DNA of 64,000 bases from Pseudoalteromonas rubra. GTDB taxonomy: Bacteria; Pseudomonadota; Gammaproteobacteria; Enterobacterales; Alteromonadaceae. The stretch is from assembly GCF_000967655.1 (NCBI RefSeq), contig NZ_JXYA01000065.1, positions 34,448-98,447 on the forward strand, read 5' to 3'. The notes beneath the pieces were generated by a model. It did not search any database and was not told the DNA's origin. It saw only the letters and a list, made by a program, of their open reading frames with translations. A program made the translations under genes and the position numbers. This document shows, piece by piece, positions 26,570-34,609 of the stretch (position 1 is its first letter; every line of letters starts with the position of its first letter).

Positions 26570-27262
26570 TCAGCCCGGTGGGAGCTCAAACCACAGTGCC
26601 TCAAGTGGCGCTGTTGCCGTCACAGTGGCGGACTCTTGTGCTGTCAGGCCCATAGCATCGCCCGGCTCCAGGCATATTTCAGCCGTTTGGGCTGAACCTT
26701 CAACCAGGTGTAGATAGCCCCAGCGATTATCTGCGTTCAGTGTGTAAGTTTCACCTTCTGAGAGCTTAAGGCGATACAGGCTGGCATCCTGATGAATGAC
26801 CAGTGAGCCGTGCTGGCCACCGGGGGTTGCAAGTGGGGTAAGTGGACCCTCTTGTTTGATTTTGGCTTGCGCGTAACCGGGGCTCAGCCCTTTTGAGCCT
26901 GGGCGGATCCAGATCTGTAAAAAGCGGGTTGGCTCTGTGGCAAAATAATTGTACTCGGAATGTGCGATCCCGGTACCTGCACTCATCAGTTGCACCTCGC
27001 CGGCTGGAATAATGTGATGATTGCCTTTACTGTCTTTGTGCTCCAATGCACCCTGCAGCACATATGAAATAATCTCCATGTCGCGATGCCCGTGGGTATC
27101 AAACCCCATACCGGGTGCAACCGTATCGTCGTTGATAACGCGTAATACGGAAAATCCCATATGCTCTGGATCGTAATAATGACCAAATGAAAAAGTATGC
27201 AGGCTGTTTAACCAGCCCAGATTAACCTGGCCCCGCTCTGAGCCGCGACGAATTGATGGCAT
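26570..27262 (-). CDS. Pirin family protein (YhhW/quercetinase-like)
   Basis: A 230-residue bicupin. Metal ligands in the N-terminal cupin are H57, H59, H101 and E103 (THGHRD and IAHSEYN), all kept. Bacterial relatives such as E. coli YhhW cleave quercetin in vitro, but the true substrate is unclear; some bind regulators or metabolic enzymes. It is a single gene, convergent with the preceding operon. The conserved N-terminal LGWLNSLHTFSFGHYYDP is intact. Confidence 0.9.
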   Translation of the reverse strand: MPSIRRGSERGQVNLGWLNSLHTFSFGHYYDPEHMGFSVLRVINDDTVAPGMGFDTHGHRDMEIISYVLQGALEHKDSKGNHHIIPAGEVQLMSAGTGIAHSEYNYFATEPTRFLQIWIRPGSKGLSPGYAQAKIKQEGPLTPLATPGGQHGSLVIHQDASLYRLKLSEGETYTLNADNRWGYLHLVEGSAQTAEICLEPGDAMGLTAQESATVTATAPLEALWFELPPG

Positions 27263-27453
27263 AATGATGATGCTCCTAAACTGTGATAGCGCTACTCTAC
27301 CGCTTCAAGAAAAAGAATAAAATGTGCGAATATCGTCACTATCGTTCTGTAAATAAGAATGGTTGTGCGTGATGTATAGCGTATCCTGCGACGTGTATAT
27401 GCTAGAGTTAAAGTGTTCGATTTTGCTTGCTAACCCAGTTTCAAGGGAGTGTT

Positions 27454-28266
27454 ATGTCGTCTTTAAATCAGTTTATTCCATCACCTGTGATTGCCGTTGC
27501 ATCGGCTTACCAGACCCATCTGGGCGGCATTGATGTCTTTATCTGTTTTGCACAAATAAATGATGACAACCAGCTTTTGCTCCAGCTCAGAGAGAGTCAC
27601 GCATTGCGTGTTGGCGATCTGGTCACGGTGCATCTGGATAACCGCACCGGGGTCAGCGAATATGACGCCGAGTTGAGTGTTTATCGTTTATCGTACAAAG
27701 GCCGGGTAACCGCCCTGAACGAGACCGACGTCACCCTGTCGGCTGTGGAGTATCAGGTGTATTACGGGATTTCGGTTGCGCTGGAATATCGTGCACCGGG
27801 GTATCAATTCCCGGAAGATCCGCGTGTGCAAAACCCCTTACCCTGCACACCTTTAACTGCAACGCCTGTTATGGACGAAGAAGAGCACGACAACAAAGTT
27901 GGCGTGCTGATCACCAAAGCACAGTCGCAACCACACACTACTGTGATGGCGTTTTTATCCAGTACCGATGACGATATCTTTTTTATCACCCTGCCACAGA
28001 CCTTTAAATCCAGCCTGATGAAACGCGATAATCAGTGCTATTTTGCCATCGACAATCGTGCCAGTTTTACCTTTGAAAACTATGTTGAATGGAACTACTC
28101 CATCATCACCGGGCGGGTGCACCAAATAGCCACGAGCAGTGCTTTGTTTAATGAAGTGAGAGAGTTGTTTATCTCTAAAAACCCCTGGGAAGTGGGGTTC
28201 TTTAGTCATCCGGATATTGAAATGTATCATCTGAAGGCAGAGAAAGTGGTGTGTCCAAAGCGCTGA
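27454..28266 (+). CDS. Two-barrel protein: PilZ-like N-terminus and PNPOx-like flavin barrel
   Basis: A 270-residue cytoplasmic protein. Residues about 1-125 look like a small beta-barrel of the YcgR-N/PilZ kind (SYKGRVTALNETDVTL), but no RxxxR or DxSxxG cyclic-di-GMP signature is visible. Residues about 145-265 resemble a pyridoxamine-phosphate-oxidase-type split barrel (NYVEWNYSIITGRVHQI, NPWEVGFFSHPDIEMYHLKA), which usually binds flavin or heme. AAGGGAGTGTT precedes the ATG at 27454. The gene stands alone. The role is unknown. Confidence 0.65.
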   Translation: MSSLNQFIPSPVIAVASAYQTHLGGIDVFICFAQINDDNQLLLQLRESHALRVGDLVTVHLDNRTGVSEYDAELSVYRLSYKGRVTALNETDVTLSAVEYQVYYGISVALEYRAPGYQFPEDPRVQNPLPCTPLTATPVMDEEEHDNKVGVLITKAQSQPHTTVMAFLSSTDDDIFFITLPQTFKSSLMKRDNQCYFAIDNRASFTFENYVEWNYSIITGRVHQIATSSALFNEVRELFISKNPWEVGFFSHPDIEMYHLKAEKVVCPKR

Positions 28267-28402
28267 GTATTCACAGCTAAACGAGTTTTATTACACAACG
28301 TCGGTGCGCAAAATGCGACTTTTTGACTGATCCAGATCACTTCCGGGTAGGGAGCTTTCGCGTTACAATTGGTCCAGTTATAAATAAATTTATAAAAATA
28401 TC

Positions 28403-30103
28403 ATGGACAGAGAGGCATCAGCAGTGCAGGTTTGGGCATTAAAGGGTTTCCTTGATGAATTAAAACGTATAAATGGCACCATGGAAGACCGTCGCTTTGT
28501 GTTTATTCTGGGCGCGGGGGCATCAATCCAGTCAGGGGTTAAAGGCGCAGCGCATTTGGCAAGGGAATGGATGCAAATGTTGTATCATCGAGAGGTATCA
28601 CCCGGTAGCGACTTTGATGCTTGGCTCAGGTGTAACCCGCTGGAAATAGACAACTGGCAGCCTGATAATCTGGCTGGTCATTATCCCGAGATATTTGCCC
28701 GCTGCTTCGCAGGTGACCATGAGGCCGGCTTCGCGGAGCTGGAAAAAGCCATCGAAGCTGGTAGTCCGAGTTTTGGTTATGCCGTACTGGCCTGGATAAT
28801 GACCAATACCAGCCATAACATGGTGATCACTACCAATTTCGACAACCTGGTCGCTGATTCTTTGTATATTTATGGTCGTCGCTCTCCGCATGTGATAGGT
28901 CACGAAACCCTCGCTGGATATCTGAAGCCACTGGCAAGGCGCCCTATGGTCGCCAAAATCCACCGTGACTTGTTTACCGACCCCATTAATGACCCAGACG
29001 GCACCGGGCAGTTGAAAAAGCCCTGGGAAGATGCCCTGAAGAATATCTTTAAATTTTATACCCCCATTTTTATTGGTTATGGCGGAAACGATGGCAGCCT
29101 GATGAACTTTTTATCTGACCTGTCGCAGCAGGACATCAGTGGCAGACCTTTCTGGTGCTACTACGAACCTGGCGGACAACCAAATGGCGACATCGCTGCG
29201 CTGATGCAAAAGCATAACGGCGTGTTGGTGCCAACGCCAGACTGGGATCAGCTAATGCTGGATATCGGCAACCTTTGGGGTTATAAGCATGATGATCAGT
29301 TAAAAGACTTGGAGCGTTATACCGAAGATATGAAGCAAACACTTCAGGAGCAGGTACTGAATACCTCTCGTGAGGGCGGAGAAGACATTAAAGCAAAACT
29401 ACTGCCTAAACCCAAGGAAAAGAAGGATAAAAGCTGGTTGGACTGGTCACTCGAGGCTGAAGGTAAAGGGTCTGTTGAAGATAAACTTGAACACTATAGG
29501 CAGGCAATTAAAGCCTTGCCAGAGTCGTCAGAACTGCACTACAACTACGCTTATTGGTTATTTGACACAGGTCAGGCTATAAGTGCGGAAAAGCACTATA
29601 GAAAAGCGATAGATATTGACCCTTATGATGACAGTGCTCATAGCAATTATGCACTAGTGTTAAAAGCTCAGGGGAATTTTGAAAAAGCGGAAGCTCACTA
29701 TAAAATAGCGTTGGAGTTAAACTCCCGTGAGGCAAGTTATCTTTATAATTACGCGATCCTACTAAATAGTATTGGCCGAATTGAGGAGGCAGAAGCTTTG
29801 TATAAAAAAGCATTGTCTCTTAAGCCAGATTACACAAATGTGATGAACAATTACGCTAGTTTAATGGTTGAACAAAACCGTCTTGAGGAAGCTGAGGTCC
29901 TGATAAACAGAGCATTGGATTTGTCGCCCAAACATCCTGTATTCGTTGAGACGAAGGCTGAATTACTATTTGCACAAGAAAAATATCAAGATGCGCTAAA
30001 TACGATAGAGAGATCACTGGAGCTTGATCCCGACAGGCAGGGAGCCAAAGACCTAAAAGTGCAGATTGAGCAAGCAATTAAACGCCGTAAACAAAGCGAT
30101 TAG
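28403..30103 (+). CDS. SIR2-domain protein with C-terminal TPR repeats
   Basis: A 566-residue protein. Residues about 25-300 are a SIR2-type NAD-binding domain: GAGAS at 37-41, the TNFD motif with N145 and D147, and the catalytic-type histidine H187 in KIHRD. Residues about 365-560 hold about five to six tetratricopeptide repeats (for example AEKHYRKAIDIDP and AEAHYKIALELN). SIR2 domains in bacterial stand-alone proteins are often NAD-destroying effectors of phage defence, with the repeats acting as sensor. No partner gene is adjacent. The repeat-coding half looks more AT-rich than the SIR2 half, suggesting a mosaic origin. Confidence 0.8.
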   Translation: MDREASAVQVWALKGFLDELKRINGTMEDRRFVFILGAGASIQSGVKGAAHLAREWMQMLYHREVSPGSDFDAWLRCNPLEIDNWQPDNLAGHYPEIFARCFAGDHEAGFAELEKAIEAGSPSFGYAVLAWIMTNTSHNMVITTNFDNLVADSLYIYGRRSPHVIGHETLAGYLKPLARRPMVAKIHRDLFTDPINDPDGTGQLKKPWEDALKNIFKFYTPIFIGYGGNDGSLMNFLSDLSQQDISGRPFWCYYEPGGQPNGDIAALMQKHNGVLVPTPDWDQLMLDIGNLWGYKHDDQLKDLERYTEDMKQTLQEQVLNTSREGGEDIKAKLLPKPKEKKDKSWLDWSLEAEGKGSVEDKLEHYRQAIKALPESSELHYNYAYWLFDTGQAISAEKHYRKAIDIDPYDDSAHSNYALVLKAQGNFEKAEAHYKIALELNSREASYLYNYAILLNSIGRIEEAEALYKKALSLKPDYTNVMNNYASLMVEQNRLEEAEVLINRALDLSPKHPVFVETKAELLFAQEKYQDALNTIERSLELDPDRQGAKDLKVQIEQAIKRRKQSD

Positions 30104-30400
30104 CACCGATAAGCAACACATGGCTGTTTATTTGAGCAGGTGGCGGCTCAGGGCCGGTAAGACGACGAGGAGCTGGCTTGACCACAATGCATCCTTGCTG
30201 AGCTTGTTTTTTCCTCAGGCTATAGGCTGTTATGGCTGCGAAGCGCAGACGCTTGGAATGCCTCACAACACACCATAAATCTGACCCTTTTCACCCGTCA
30301 TCCCGTGCTCTTGCTTCAGACGACTTGGTTGATGACGTATTGCGTGGATCACCTTCGCCTTACCTCTTTCCATTTATAGCACGATAGTTGCGCTAAAAAG
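30104..30400. other. Intergenic region between convergent genes
   Basis: About 300 bases after the SIR2-TPR gene. A minus-strand frame (30078-30266) overlaps the SIR2 gene end and has an unlikely composition. I see no clear terminator. Confidence 0.35.
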
Positions 30401-30772
30401 TCACGGTCGTACAGTCAACGTAACCCCTAAGCCACAATCAAGCGTGACAGGTGTGCCGATGAGCGCCGACTCAGATGTCACTTCGCCGGCAGAAAAACGC
30501 TCTGTGTCCGTGTTTTGCTCATAAGCGCTGCAGGCATAAATGACATACCAGTGTGCGCCTTCATGCCACAGTGCAGAGACAGTCGCCTGGAATGTTCGTT
30601 GTCCCACTTCGCCGTTAAATGAAGCCGGCTCTTCTGATAACGACAATCTGCCACCAGGCCATTCAACGATCGTTGAAGGGGGTGAAGTACATGCTATTAA
30701 AGATAAAATGAGTGGTATCAGCAGAGAATATAGCAGTTTGTTTATCGGCACTATAGGCCTCTTTGTTTGCAT
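30401..30772 (-). CDS. Small lipoprotein of unknown function
   Basis: A 123-residue protein with a lipoprotein signal: basic start, hydrophobic run, then LIAC with the lipidated cysteine at 28. The mature part is a small beta-rich domain with two further cysteines (in YACSAY and LDCGLG) that could form a disulfide. No family is recognised. It reads away from the biosynthetic operon that begins at 31029. Confidence 0.65.
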   Translation of the reverse strand: MQTKRPIVPINKLLYSLLIPLILSLIACTSPPSTIVEWPGGRLSLSEEPASFNGEVGQRTFQATVSALWHEGAHWYVIYACSAYEQNTDTERFSAGEVTSESALIGTPVTLDCGLGVTLTVRP

Positions 30773-30977
30773 AACTGCCGCTCAAAATAACACAAAAAAT
30801 CGTGCTTTTCCCGCTCGGAAATAAGGTGGAGTTTACAGCCCAATGTTAAGCAAAAAACACCATGTTAATGGCTTTAAAACGGGCTGTTTTATCATCAGTT
30901 AGAATAACCATTGCTCAGCCTTCATAGTGCTCTCATAATCATTCATCACTTTTCCATAAGCGATTTTATCCAATACT

Positions 30978-30983
30978 TATAAT
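30978..30983 (+). promoter_or_regulatory. Candidate -10 box of the NRPS/glycosyltransferase operon
   Basis: A perfect TATAAT lies 45 bases upstream of the GNAT start at 31029, in a locally AT-rich stretch. The best -35 candidate, TTTCCA at 30951, is poor and its 21-base spacing is long. The position argues that the TTG at 30987 is not the start of the first gene. Confidence 0.4.
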
Positions 30984-31028
30984 AACTTGCAGGCCATCAA
31001 AGCAAAGCAACACTATGGGTGGCCGGAT

Positions 31029-31637
31029 ATGGAACAGCAATTTAAAGATCGCAGAGCAGAACTTTTGGTACAAAAAATGCGCCGTACCGAGCGCTTTATG
31101 CATCATCAGCGGCTTGAAAAGACAGCGGTGTCTTTTGGCGATGAGCAACTGGAGTTTATCGAGCATGCAATGGTGGATGGACTGAACGAAGACACCATTC
31201 GCACCATTGAATTTCATCGCCGTTGTCTGGCGGCGGGGATAGACAATGGCCGTCACTACTGGTGCTTTAAACAGGGCGAGCAGCTGGTTGGCATGTCCGG
31301 TTATCACTATCGCTTGTGGGACCCAAAAAGCATCGTCTGGGGTGGCTGGTTTGTTGCCGATCAGGCTGTCTCGCCTCTGGTAAAAATGGCCATGCTGCTC
31401 GATACCCTAAAAGTCCTGCTGGAAGAAACCAGTTATGAAGAGCTCTACATTGAGGTATTTGCCGACACCAAGCAGTCGAACATTCTTAATATTTATCACT
31501 CTTTACAGTTTACCGCGCTGGGTCGTTTTGAAAATTTTTATGGCCCGCAGCAGGACATGGTGGTGATGAAACTGGAGCTGGCTGAAGTAAGAGCTTTGTG
31601 GCTGAACACCACGCGGCCACTTGAGCGGGTTCAGTAG
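31029..31637 (+). CDS. GNAT-family acetyltransferase, first gene of the NRPS/GT operon
   Basis: A 202-residue protein whose second half (about 75-190) has the GNAT fold: strand GEQLVGMSGYHYR, the WGGWFVADQAVSP region where the acetyl-CoA loop lies, and the C-terminal ADTKQSNILNIYHSLQF motif. The N-terminal 70 residues are helical and charged. It would acylate an amine, perhaps a sugar or amino acid of the pathway product. The next gene starts two bases after its stop. The ATG at 31029 is preferred; the frame stays open to a TTG at 30987. Confidence 0.75.
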   Translation: MEQQFKDRRAELLVQKMRRTERFMHHQRLEKTAVSFGDEQLEFIEHAMVDGLNEDTIRTIEFHRRCLAAGIDNGRHYWCFKQGEQLVGMSGYHYRLWDPKSIVWGGWFVADQAVSPLVKMAMLLDTLKVLLEETSYEELYIEVFADTKQSNILNIYHSLQFTALGRFENFYGPQQDMVVMKLELAEVRALWLNTTRPLERVQ

Positions 31638-31638
31638 T

Positions 31639-32727
31639 ATGTTACTGCTATATGTGGAATCCGGCGCTGGCTCACGCGCGCTGGCACAAGCCCTGGCGAG
31701 TCGTTTTCGCAAACAAGGCAAAGCGGTTGAGCTGATGTCAGTGTCCGAGCTATTGCCACAGTGGCTGTCTGACTTGCTGTTTGGCCAGTATTACCAGTGG
31801 TGCATGTCGGGTAAGCAACATCACAGTAAATTGTATGCCAGCCGCTGGTTTTATCCGTTTCTTTACCGATTGTTACCACTGTGGCTGGCACTTAAAGGCA
31901 ATGACAAGCTGGATGAGGCCAAAGCGGTGATCCGCCGTCACAAACAGGTGGTGGCGTGTAGCTATTATGGCGCTTTTTTTGCCCGTTATTATGCAAAACT
32001 GGCCGGGCACAAGGTCGAAGTCAGTGGTGTGCTGGGAGACTATCAAATATCGAACGGATGGCGGACTGCGCTCACTCAGTTGTTTGTTTCTCATCAGTAC
32101 AGTCACCCCGTGCTGGACTGGCATCGCGCCAGAGGGACCGAGGTATTGCCGCTGGGGATCCCCACCGAGGTAACGCCCGATTTAACAGCAACAAATGAGC
32201 AAAACAACGCGAACCTGAACATATTGCTTTGTGGCGGTGGCTGGGGGCTGGGGATCTCACCTGCAACGGTGGCTTTATTGCTGGCGCAAAACCCATCAGG
32301 CACGGTGACCGTTATTTGCGGTCAGAACGAGGCGTTACAGCAGCAGTTGCAGGCACGTTTTGAACAACAGATTGCTCAGCAACAGCTGCGGCTGGCTGGG
32401 TTTGTGTCGGATATGCGGCCCTATTACGCTCAGGCCGACATCATCATCACGAAAGCGGGCGGCCTGACTTTAACCGAGGCGGCGCTGGCCAATACCTGCC
32501 TGATCATTCATGGCGCTTTGCCCGGGCAAGAGCAGCACAATCGCGCCGTGTTTGTGGCGCAGGGTGCCGCGCTCAATGCCCACAATGACGAGCAGCTTAG
32601 AGACCTGCTCAGTCGCATTCAGGGGTCAAGCTCATTGCGCAGCCAAACCAGCATGAGAGCGGCCACATTGGTCAATGCCAATGCATCACAACAGATTTGT
32701 CATCATTTACTCGCAAGTAGCAAATAA
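31639..32727 (+). CDS. GT28-type glycosyltransferase (MGDG synthase/MurG-like)
   Basis: A 362-residue GT-B fold enzyme. The C-terminal half has the family-28 pattern: LCGGGWGLG, then ADIIITKAGGLTLTEAA and PGQEQHNR, which form the nucleotide-sugar site in MurG and monogalactosyldiacylglycerol synthases. The N-terminal half has a lipid-glycosyltransferase look with aromatic and basic residues (WFYPFLYRLLPLW). It probably glycosylates a lipid-like acceptor at the inner membrane. It follows the GNAT gene by two bases and precedes the radical SAM gene by 17. Confidence 0.8.
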   Translation: MLLLYVESGAGSRALAQALASRFRKQGKAVELMSVSELLPQWLSDLLFGQYYQWCMSGKQHHSKLYASRWFYPFLYRLLPLWLALKGNDKLDEAKAVIRRHKQVVACSYYGAFFARYYAKLAGHKVEVSGVLGDYQISNGWRTALTQLFVSHQYSHPVLDWHRARGTEVLPLGIPTEVTPDLTATNEQNNANLNILLCGGGWGLGISPATVALLLAQNPSGTVTVICGQNEALQQQLQARFEQQIAQQQLRLAGFVSDMRPYYAQADIIITKAGGLTLTEAALANTCLIIHGALPGQEQHNRAVFVAQGAALNAHNDEQLRDLLSRIQGSSSLRSQTSMRAATLVNANASQQICHHLLASSK

Positions 32728-32744
32728 TATTGTAGGAGTCGAAT

Positions 32745-33917
32745 ATGTGGACTAAGAAAGCCACGCAGCTGTCAGTCAGCGAATTACCGCAGGCGCATCA
32801 GAACTTTATGGCCAGAAACCCAGGGTTTACTGCCCACCATCAGGCCAGCACCGAGCGCGTGGCGAACGCCCTCAGGCGCTATGCCGCGAGCGGAAAAATT
32901 GAAGCCGAGAACATCTGCAAACTGGTAATTAAAATGACCAGCAGCTGCAACTTGCGTTGCGAGCAGTGTTTCCAGTGGCGTGAAACCGGTTTTCATCACG
33001 GTCTGGATCCCACGGCCATTCCGTATGAACAGAGCGGTCATTTATTTGATTTTGTTGAGCGTCAGCGCTGCGACATCATACTGACCGGCGGTGAGCCCAC
33101 TTTGCACCCCGATTTTCCCAAATTCCTCAGCCGTCTGGCAGAAGCCGGGTGCTTTATTTATATCTGTACCAATGGTCTGATGATCAAGCGTCACTTTGAG
33201 GAGCTGAGTAAGTATCACGATCAGCTGGCCTTTTTAATTTCCATCGACGGACCAAAAGATATCCATGACTCGATCCGGGGCAAAGGCACCTACAACAAAA
33301 CCATGGCCGGTATTAAGTTGCTGGCTGATGGTAAAAAAGCGGGCAAGCAGTGGTTGATCGGGGTAGAAAACACCATGATGGCCAAAAACCTCGACCGGGC
33401 CACTGAGCTGCTCAATGAGTGTGAGCAGGCGGGCGTGGACTGGATGATCTACAACCATCTGTGGGTCGTGGACATGATGGCGCGCAGCGAATACCACCGC
33501 TTTTGTGAAGACTATGACACAGTGCCCAATTCTTATACTGGCTTTGATATGGGCGATTTTCGCCCGGACTATATTGAGCAGGTGATAGACACCATAGAAA
33601 AACTGCGTGCTTATCCGGCCCAGATCCCGGTATTGTTCGGGCCGGATTATGACGCAGACGAAATTCGTCAGTACTATCGCGGCAAAATGCCGGCTCGGCC
33701 ACATTATCTCAAAATGGGCGTGAAACTGGATGTCGATATCGGCGGCAAACTGGTGATGACCAAGCAGTTCCCTGATCTGGTCTTTGGTAATGTGCTGGAA
33801 ACACCTATTGAGGAACTCATTGCGTCTGAGCCCTATCAGCGTGCTGCCGAGACCATGCGTCAGAAAAGCCTTAAAGTGCTCAACGCCTGCCCTGATGCAC
33901 ATAACTTTTTGCTGTAG
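32745..33917 (+). CDS. Radical SAM enzyme with cysteine-poor C-terminus
   Basis: A 390-residue radical SAM protein. The [4Fe-4S] ligands are C68, C72 and C75 (CNLRCEQC), followed by the GGEPTLHPDF motif. The C-terminal region has the FGNVLETPIEEL stretch seen in SPASM/twitch enzymes, yet only one cysteine remains there (CPDAHNFLL), so the usual auxiliary clusters are probably missing. It would carry out a radical step (epimerisation, C-C or C-S bond, dehydrogenation) on a sugar, lipid or peptide intermediate. AGGAG precedes the start. Confidence 0.85.
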   Translation: MWTKKATQLSVSELPQAHQNFMARNPGFTAHHQASTERVANALRRYAASGKIEAENICKLVIKMTSSCNLRCEQCFQWRETGFHHGLDPTAIPYEQSGHLFDFVERQRCDIILTGGEPTLHPDFPKFLSRLAEAGCFIYICTNGLMIKRHFEELSKYHDQLAFLISIDGPKDIHDSIRGKGTYNKTMAGIKLLADGKKAGKQWLIGVENTMMAKNLDRATELLNECEQAGVDWMIYNHLWVVDMMARSEYHRFCEDYDTVPNSYTGFDMGDFRPDYIEQVIDTIEKLRAYPAQIPVLFGPDYDADEIRQYYRGKMPARPHYLKMGVKLDVDIGGKLVMTKQFPDLVFGNVLETPIEELIASEPYQRAAETMRQKSLKVLNACPDAHNFLL

Positions 33918-33925
33918 AGGTGCGT

Positions 33926-34609
33926 ATGTTGTCCGTGATTTTGCCGGCTCACAATGAAGCAAAAACATTAGCAATTACCTTGCCGCGATTGGTTGAACAG
34001 TTACCTCTGGATGCTGAGCTGATCGTGGTCTGTGATTCCTGCTTAGATGCAACTGTACAGGTAGCGAGGGCCTACACTGAGCAAGTATTTACTATCTCAG
34101 CAGGCAGTGCCGCTGCGGCGCGTAATTATGGCGCTGCACAGGCAAGTGGCAACATGCTGTTGTTTCTCGATGCTGATACCGTGTGCAGTGCACAGTTACC
34201 AGCGCAGGTTGCTCAGTTTGGCAAAGGCAGTCACAGAGCAGTGTATGGCACAGCGCCACTGAAAAGTGACAGTGGCCACTGGCTCGGTCGGTTTGTTGCG
34301 GCCGATATCAACCGCTTTAATCGGCGTCATTTGAGTATGGGCGGCAATTGTTTTGTGTCGGCCGATTTGTTTAAAGCGGTAGGGGGCTTCAACACGGACT
34401 TATTGCGTGGTGAAGACACCGACTTGGGCGTGCGATGTCAGCGTCACGGTGGTCATTATCAATGGCTTGGGCGCTGTCATTTTGTCCACAATGAGCGCAA
34501 ATTCCGCACCCATGGTTACTTACGCTATTACGGCTCCCTGTTGCTTGGGGGCGTACTGTGGCAGCTTTCGCCGCGCCTGTATGCTCGCAGTCTGGGAGGA
34601 CAAGTATGA
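33926..34609 (+). CDS. GT2-family glycosyltransferase
   Basis: A 227-residue GT-A fold enzyme. It opens with the LSVILPAHNEAKT nucleotide-binding strand. The DxD motif is DAD (in LLFLDADT), and the acceptor-side GGFNTDLLRGEDTDLG motif is typical of family 2. The usual DDGS is replaced by CDSCLD. There is no membrane anchor. GAGG precedes the ATG at 33926, and its stop overlaps the exporter start (ATGA). Confidence 0.85.
   Translation: MLSVILPAHNEAKTLAITLPRLVEQLPLDAELIVVCDSCLDATVQVARAYTEQVFTISAGSAAAARNYGAAQASGNMLLFLDADTVCSAQLPAQVAQFGKGSHRAVYGTAPLKSDSGHWLGRFVAADINRFNRRHLSMGGNCFVSADLFKAVGGFNTDLLRGEDTDLGVRCQRHGGHYQWLGRCHFVHNERKFRTHGYLRYYGSLLLGGVLWQLSPRLYARSLGGQV

Noticed and set aside
31029..33917. 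Radical SAM gene as the modifying enzyme of the two RiPP-like peptides
   Set aside because: It is about 24-26 kb from either peptide, lies in an operon with glycosyltransferases and an NRPS, and has no visible precursor-recognition domain. The link cannot be supported from sequence.
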